A stretch of DNA of 64,000 nucleotides from JARRKC01 sp037388505 (lineage in GTDB: Bacteria; Acidobacteriota; UBA6911; RPQK01; JAPXNP01): assembly GCA_037388505.1 (NCBI GenBank), contig JARRKC010000002.1:62001-126000 (forward strand), given 5' to 3'. Positions 60,281 through 64,000 of this stretch are shown piece by piece. Each line of letters begins with the position of its first letter. Within the stretch, counting starts at the first letter, position 1. The notes under the pieces were generated by a model. The model saw only the letters and a list, made by a program, of their open reading frames with translations, made no database searches and had not been told where the DNA came from. The position numbers and the translations under genes are program-made.

Positions 60281-60959
60281 CCAGGAAGATCGCCGCGCCG
60301 CTGTCTTTTCGGAGGATCATGCCTTCGTCTGGGCCAGCGCCGGCACCGGGAAGACGCACACTCTGACGTTGCGGGCTCTGGTGCTGGTCTGGCGCTTCGG
60401 AGGACCGGGGATTTTCGCTTCCGATCGAGGAAACCGGTTACGCTCGGCTCGAGAGGCCGTCCGTCGGGTCGTTCTGACGACCTTCACCCGCAAGGCGGCT
60501 GCAGAGATGCAGACGCGTTTGTACCGGTACCTTGATCTCTTTGTTGAAAGTGAGAGTCTGCAGCAAGTCTGCCAGGACCCTCTGGTACGTGAGGATCGCC
60601 TCTTTGCCGAAGTGGCAGAGTTCTTCCTGGAATCTGTTCCCGGGCGATCATTCGAGAGGCTGCACCGGGGAGCCGAGGCCTTGTCGGAGGTGGCCTCCGA
60701 ACTCCAAATCTCGACGTTGCACAGTTTTGCCGCCGGACTCTTGAGCCGGCATCCGGTGGAAGCCGGACTGCCACCGGGCTGCCGCTTTGCGGGGGAGGAC
60801 GAGGATCAGCCCGCCGAACTGGAAGAGCAGCTGCTGGAGAGGTGGTGGCAGACCGCAGCGCTCCAGGATGTCCCGAGAGAGTCCGTCTCGAGTGCCCAGC
60901 CGACAGAGACGAAACCGCTGAACTGCTCAGGGCCCTGGGCATGCTGGCCGACCTTCTGA
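60267..60959 (+). CDS. addA: AddA N-terminal fragment (before the frameshift)
   Basis: This is the first 230 or so residues of the AddA/UvrD-type helicase. GTG 60267 is preceded by GGAGG and lies inside addB. The Walker A is FVWASAGTGKTHTLTLRAL near residue 20 and the motif Ia region is VVLTTFTRKAAAEMQTRLY near 66. STLHSFAAGLLSRHPVEAG follows. The frame then runs into unrelated sequence after WWQTAALQDV and stops at 60957-60959. The rest of the gene continues in another frame, as one missing base would produce. Confidence 0.85.
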   Translation: MSLSDQEDRRAAVFSEDHAFVWASAGTGKTHTLTLRALVLVWRFGGPGIFASDRGNRLRSAREAVRRVVLTTFTRKAAAEMQTRLYRYLDLFVESESLQQVCQDPLVREDRLFAEVAEFFLESVPGRSFERLHRGAEALSEVASELQISTLHSFAAGLLSRHPVEAGLPPGCRFAGEDEDQPAELEEQLLERWWQTAALQDVPRESVSSAQPTETKPLNCSGPWACWPTF

Positions 60960-63535
60960 GGACACTCTCAGGGTCGAAGCTGCAACGCACAGGAGACGAA
61001 CTACAGACCCTGTTGGGCTTGGGAAGCCCCGCAAGTTGGGCTGATCTGTGCCGATTCCTGATGAGCAACGAGGCCTATCTGTTCCACTCACGGGGCAAGG
61101 GGCTCGAAACGGCAGTCAGCGGCCTGCCCGCAGAAGTCTTGAAATACCTGGACGACTTCGACACCGCATATGGCGTGATATTGAGGAACGTCCTCGGGAC
61201 CGAGAAGGTCGGCGCATGGAAAGTATGGCGGCGTCTTCTGGGGCGCTTTCTCCAATGGGCTGAGAAGGCGGGAATCCGAGAGTTGGGGCTGCTGACTTTC
61301 GACGATATGATCCGACTTTCCGTGCGCCTCCTGGAGGACAACCCGGTTGTGCGCAGGATGGAGCGGGAGAGACTGGGTGCCCTGCTGGTCGATGAATTCC
61401 AGGATACGGATCCGCTGCAGCTCGATCTGCTTCGTCTCCTGCTGATGAACTCCGAGGATTCTCCTCATGAGGTCCTCGGTTTTTTCGTCGGCGACGACAA
61501 GCAATCGATCTATCGATTCCGTGGAGCCGACGTCGATGCCGTGGTCGGATTCTGTCGTCGATATGAAGAACTGATCCGCTGCCGACGTCCCCGCCATGAG
61601 TTTCGGCTTCGGACAAGCTTTCGAAGCGATCCGCGAATCCTTGATTTCGTGAATGCATTCTTTGATGAGCCCTTGGAACTGGCAAGCGGGGAAGCGCTGC
61701 TCCAGCCCTTCAGGGAGAGAAGCGCCGACCTGCCCGACTGGTTCGTATTGGAGGGAACGGGCTCGAAAGCCGGTATGAACGCCGCCGAGGCACGCGAGGC
61801 CGCGGCGCGGGCCGTTCTTCAGATCATACGCCAGCACGTTCAGGGGGGGCGCTCCTACCGCGATTTTGTGGTTTTGACCAGGGACGGCTGGGAGTTGAAT
61901 GCCCTGCTGCCCGTCCTGAATCAGGCCGGGATCCCGGTCGTCTCTCTGGGGGCGAAGACGTTCTTCCGACAGCCCGAGGTGCTCGACGCCCTGAATCTCC
62001 TCATCGCTCTGCACCACCCCAACGACCTCCTGGCGACAGCAGCGGTCTTGCGGAGCCCTCTGGTCTTGCTCGAGGATCGAACGGTCGATCGTCTCGTCCG
62101 GCAGTTCGGGGCAGCGAATGTCTTTTTCGGTGACCGGGACCTGCCCGAGGACATCCCGGCCGTGCCGAGGCGCCGAATCGAACGATTGCGCGAGTTGGCG
62201 CGAAACAGGATGAAGACGGACCTGACGGATTGGTTGGCCGAGATCCGCCGGCTGATACCGGTGTTTGCGTATCTCGACTCGAAGGACTACGAAGGCAGGG
62301 CAATGGCCCGGATCGATCACGTCCTTGCAGGATACCGCCGGGAGTGTCTGGATGGCGGCTCCACACCCCTCTCCTGGCTCTGGGCGCAACGCCGGCGTGC
62401 CGACCGGGCGGACGCGTGGGACTCGCAGTTGGGCGAAGATGTCGCCTTGGCGGACGAAACGATCGATGCCGTGAGGGTCATGACGATCCACAAGGCCAAG
62501 GGTCTCGAAGGTCGAGTGGTGATCGTCTTCGACTGGGGAGGTCTGTTGCAGTCCTGTTTTGCCGGTCGGCGGGGACGTGGCGGCGGCGGCGCGTATCTGG
62601 AGCAGACGGATCCGGACGGTCGCTTGATTCGGGAACTGAGGCTCCCCTGGGGGTCGATCGAGATCCGAACGCCAGCGTATTGCCGAGCTGCGCGCCGGGA
62701 AACGGATCTCTCGCTTCAGGAAGCCCGTCGGCTCGCCTATGTCGCGGCGACACGGGCCCGCGATCGGCTGATTCTGCTCCACCCTCTCAAGAAGAACGCC
62801 GACTCGCTGGTGGAACACCTGGAAGCTGCTCACGCGGCGGGGCTGGTGACACGGGGCCAGCCCGAGGAAGACCAGCCCGAACTGCCGATCAACCCGCCGC
62901 TTCCGGTGACCTTCGACGAAGCGACCTACCGCCGAATCTGGCAGGGACGGTTGGCCGGATGCGCCTCCGTCGCGAAGAGACTCCTCGAGACACCTACTGA
63001 GGCAATCACGCTCGAATCTCCCGAGACCGCCGGCCAACACAGCGAACACCTCCTAGGGACGGACTGGAGACCGAAGCGCGACTCGCTGACGATCGGACGG
63101 TTGGTTCATGATTATCTCGAGAGAGCCGCCGATTTCAACGGTCTGGACTCGACGCTACTCGGAGAGATATCGAGCGAGTCGGGGCTGCGTCTGGAATCGG
63201 AGGCCGTCCAGGAAGCAGAGACAGTCCTACAGCGATTCTTCGCGGGGGCATTGGTGGATTCGTCCGGCAGGGCCCTCGTGGAGAGAGTAAGAAACGGGAG
63301 GATTCGCGGCCGGGAAGTTCCCGTTTATCTTCGGGAAGACGGAGGGTACTGGCACGGTGTAATCGATCTGGTGCTCGAGGAGAACGGAGGACTCGTAGGA
63401 GTGGACTACAAGACGGGCCGCCCGGCCGATTCGCTGCCTGAGTCGTACCTCCAACAGCGAAGGATTTACACGGCAGCGCTGGAACGGCTGACACGGGTTG
63501 GCGCGGTGACGTTCGAATTCTGGTGGCTAAGGTAG
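60842..63535 (+). CDS. addA: AddA main body (after the frameshift)
   Basis: This frame carries the rest of AddA. It has LLTFDDMIRL, the Walker B LLVDEFQDTDPLQLDLL near residue 187, FVGDDKQSIYRFRGADVDAV near 217, the motif IV LRTSFRSD and VMTIHKAKGLEGRVVIVF near 548, and LAYVAATRARDRL. The C-terminal nuclease shows GVIDLVLE-GVDYKTGRPAD near 855. Meaningful AddA sequence in this frame seems to start around ETAELLRALG (about 60905). The GTG 60842 is probably not a true start; both parts together have a length consistent with one deleted base. Confidence 0.88.
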   Translation: MVADRSAPGCPERVRLECPADRDETAELLRALGMLADLLRTLSGSKLQRTGDELQTLLGLGSPASWADLCRFLMSNEAYLFHSRGKGLETAVSGLPAEVLKYLDDFDTAYGVILRNVLGTEKVGAWKVWRRLLGRFLQWAEKAGIRELGLLTFDDMIRLSVRLLEDNPVVRRMERERLGALLVDEFQDTDPLQLDLLRLLLMNSEDSPHEVLGFFVGDDKQSIYRFRGADVDAVVGFCRRYEELIRCRRPRHEFRLRTSFRSDPRILDFVNAFFDEPLELASGEALLQPFRERSADLPDWFVLEGTGSKAGMNAAEAREAAARAVLQIIRQHVQGGRSYRDFVVLTRDGWELNALLPVLNQAGIPVVSLGAKTFFRQPEVLDALNLLIALHHPNDLLATAAVLRSPLVLLEDRTVDRLVRQFGAANVFFGDRDLPEDIPAVPRRRIERLRELARNRMKTDLTDWLAEIRRLIPVFAYLDSKDYEGRAMARIDHVLAGYRRECLDGGSTPLSWLWAQRRRADRADAWDSQLGEDVALADETIDAVRVMTIHKAKGLEGRVVIVFDWGGLLQSCFAGRRGRGGGGAYLEQTDPDGRLIRELRLPWGSIEIRTPAYCRAARRETDLSLQEARRLAYVAATRARDRLILLHPLKKNADSLVEHLEAAHAAGLVTRGQPEEDQPELPINPPLPVTFDEATYRRIWQGRLAGCASVAKRLLETPTEAITLESPETAGQHSEHLLGTDWRPKRDSLTIGRLVHDYLERAADFNGLDSTLLGEISSESGLRLESEAVQEAETVLQRFFAGALVDSSGRALVERVRNGRIRGREVPVYLREDGGYWHGVIDLVLEENGGLVGVDYKTGRPADSLPESYLQQRRIYTAALERLTRVGAVTFEFWWLR

Positions 63536-63603
63536 GACAACCTTCCAGGTTATCTCGGTGCCCCGAACGAACGATTCCGAGTAGGCCATACTTCAAGCTG
63601 ATC

Positions 63604-64000
63604 CTACTCGCGCGCGTGCCTCCACATGATGTCCTCCTGCCCGGCCTCTTTGTTGATCGTGCGGGCCACGACGAAGAGCAAATCGGAAAGCCGATTCAGA
63701 TATTTCAGGGACGCCGGATTGATGCCGTCCTGATGCGAGAGCGTCACCAGGCGTCGCTCGGCGCGCCGGCAGACCGTTCTCGCCAGATGACAGACCGCGG
63801 CAGACTCAGTACCGCCCGGAAGGATGAACTCCTCGAGCGGGGAAAGCTTGGCGTTGAGGTCGTCGAGGAGATGCTCGAGTTCAGCGACCTGCTCATCAGT
63901 GATCGTCGTACTTCCGGGAATCGAAAGCTCACCGCCGAGATCGAACAGTGTGTGCTGGACGGTGCTCAGCGGCTCCTCCAGTTCCTCCGGCACGCCCTTT
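63604..64000 (-). CDS. Cob(I)alamin adenosyltransferase, PduO type (cut by window edge)
   Basis: This enzyme adds the 5'-deoxyadenosyl group of ATP to cob(I)alamin, making adenosylcobalamin. The frame is open to the window end, so the N-terminus with the ATP-binding motif is missing. The visible part has QHTLFDLGGELSIPG, LEEFILPGGTESAAVCHLARTVCRRAERRLV and LKYLNRLSDLLFVVARTIN, signatures of the trimeric PduO family. It provides the cofactor for NrdJ at 4.9-7.6 kb. The gene converges on addA. Confidence 0.92.
   Translation of the reverse strand, partial: KGVPEELEEPLSTVQHTLFDLGGELSIPGSTTITDEQVAELEHLLDDLNAKLSPLEEFILPGGTESAAVCHLARTVCRRAERRLVTLSHQDGINPASLKYLNRLSDLLFVVARTINKEAGQEDIMWRHARE

Noticed and set aside
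60880..60915. Programmed -1 frameshift in addA
   Set aside because: No slippery heptamer of the X-XXY-YYZ type is seen, and AddA is not known to need recoding. A sequencing error or mutation is likelier.

Overview
This window reads as a stretch of bacterial chromosome with high GC and tightly packed genes. It holds about 60 protein genes and no rRNA, tRNA, CRISPR array, phage or insertion sequence that I can recognise. Several traits together suggest the Acidobacteriota or a nearby deep-branching phylum: a long divergent Hfq-like protein, a cobalamin-dependent ribonucleotide reductase, GatCA without GatB alongside, a LutABC operon, AddAB recombination nuclease, a trimodular acyl-ACP synthetase/ACP/acyltransferase, and short GC-rich repeats between genes. 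This placement is an inference from gene content; no marker phylogeny was run.

Layout. 1-4.8 kb: end of smpB, an hfq-like gene, a secreted repeat protein, the tmk-holB-PSP1 operon, then yggS and yggU. 4.7-9.4 kb: nrdJ behind a promoter with tandem NrdR-type boxes, then an outer-membrane protein. 8.5-13.5 kb: heat-shock operon hrcA-grpE-dnaJ-prmA-rsmE without dnaK, diverging from an RRM RNA-binding protein. 13.8-16.1 kb: OmpA-family protein and MgtE. 16.1-23.6 kb: a leader with promoter and terminator (candidate small RNA), RNase E/G, mazG, a DUF1844 protein, an MBL hydrolase, ribF, gatC and gatA. 23.9-28.8 kb: a CBS-domain protein convergent with an arginine operon (unknown P-loop protein, argC, argD, argB) whose promoter overlaps an ARG-box-like site. 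28.8-32.7 kb: gltX, GT2, pdxJ, rsmI. 32.9-39.2 kb: pirin-like protein, SDR, flavin reductase, ABC ATPase with ctaB, a HAD phosphatase, an MDR dehydrogenase and an unknown protein. 39.3-42 kb: the trimodular lipid enzyme, followed by 820 bp of repeats. 42.8-46.1 kb: lutA-lutB-lutC and queD. 46.4-49.8 kb: a TlpA-like thioredoxin, threonine synthase, RpoH sigma factor and a 61-residue zinc-ribbon-like protein with a terminator in its leader. 49.8-57.1 kb: queA, FabG-like SDR, sirtuin, unknown protein, small barrel protein, hydrolases, HAD and Maf. 57.1-63.5 kb: addB and addA, with addA split by a frameshift. The window ends inside a cobalamin adenosyltransferase gene.

How it fits together. The content is mostly housekeeping: DNA replication and repair (HolB, Tmk, AddAB, MazG, NrdJ), RNA metabolism (SmpB, Hfq-like, RNase E/G, RsmE, RsmI, QueA, QueD), proteostasis (HrcA, RpoH, GrpE, DnaJ), cofactors (RibF, PdxJ, CtaB, cobalamin adenosyltransferase) and amino acids (Arg, Thr). 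The adenosyltransferase at the right edge makes the cofactor that NrdJ needs. I found no clear new defence or mobile system. The most interesting signals are regulatory or architectural: the nrdJ and arg operators, the two promoter-plus-terminator leaders, the unknown P-loop protein inside the arginine operon, the AMP-ACP-PlsC fusion, the addA frameshift, and families of short inverted and tandem repeats between genes.
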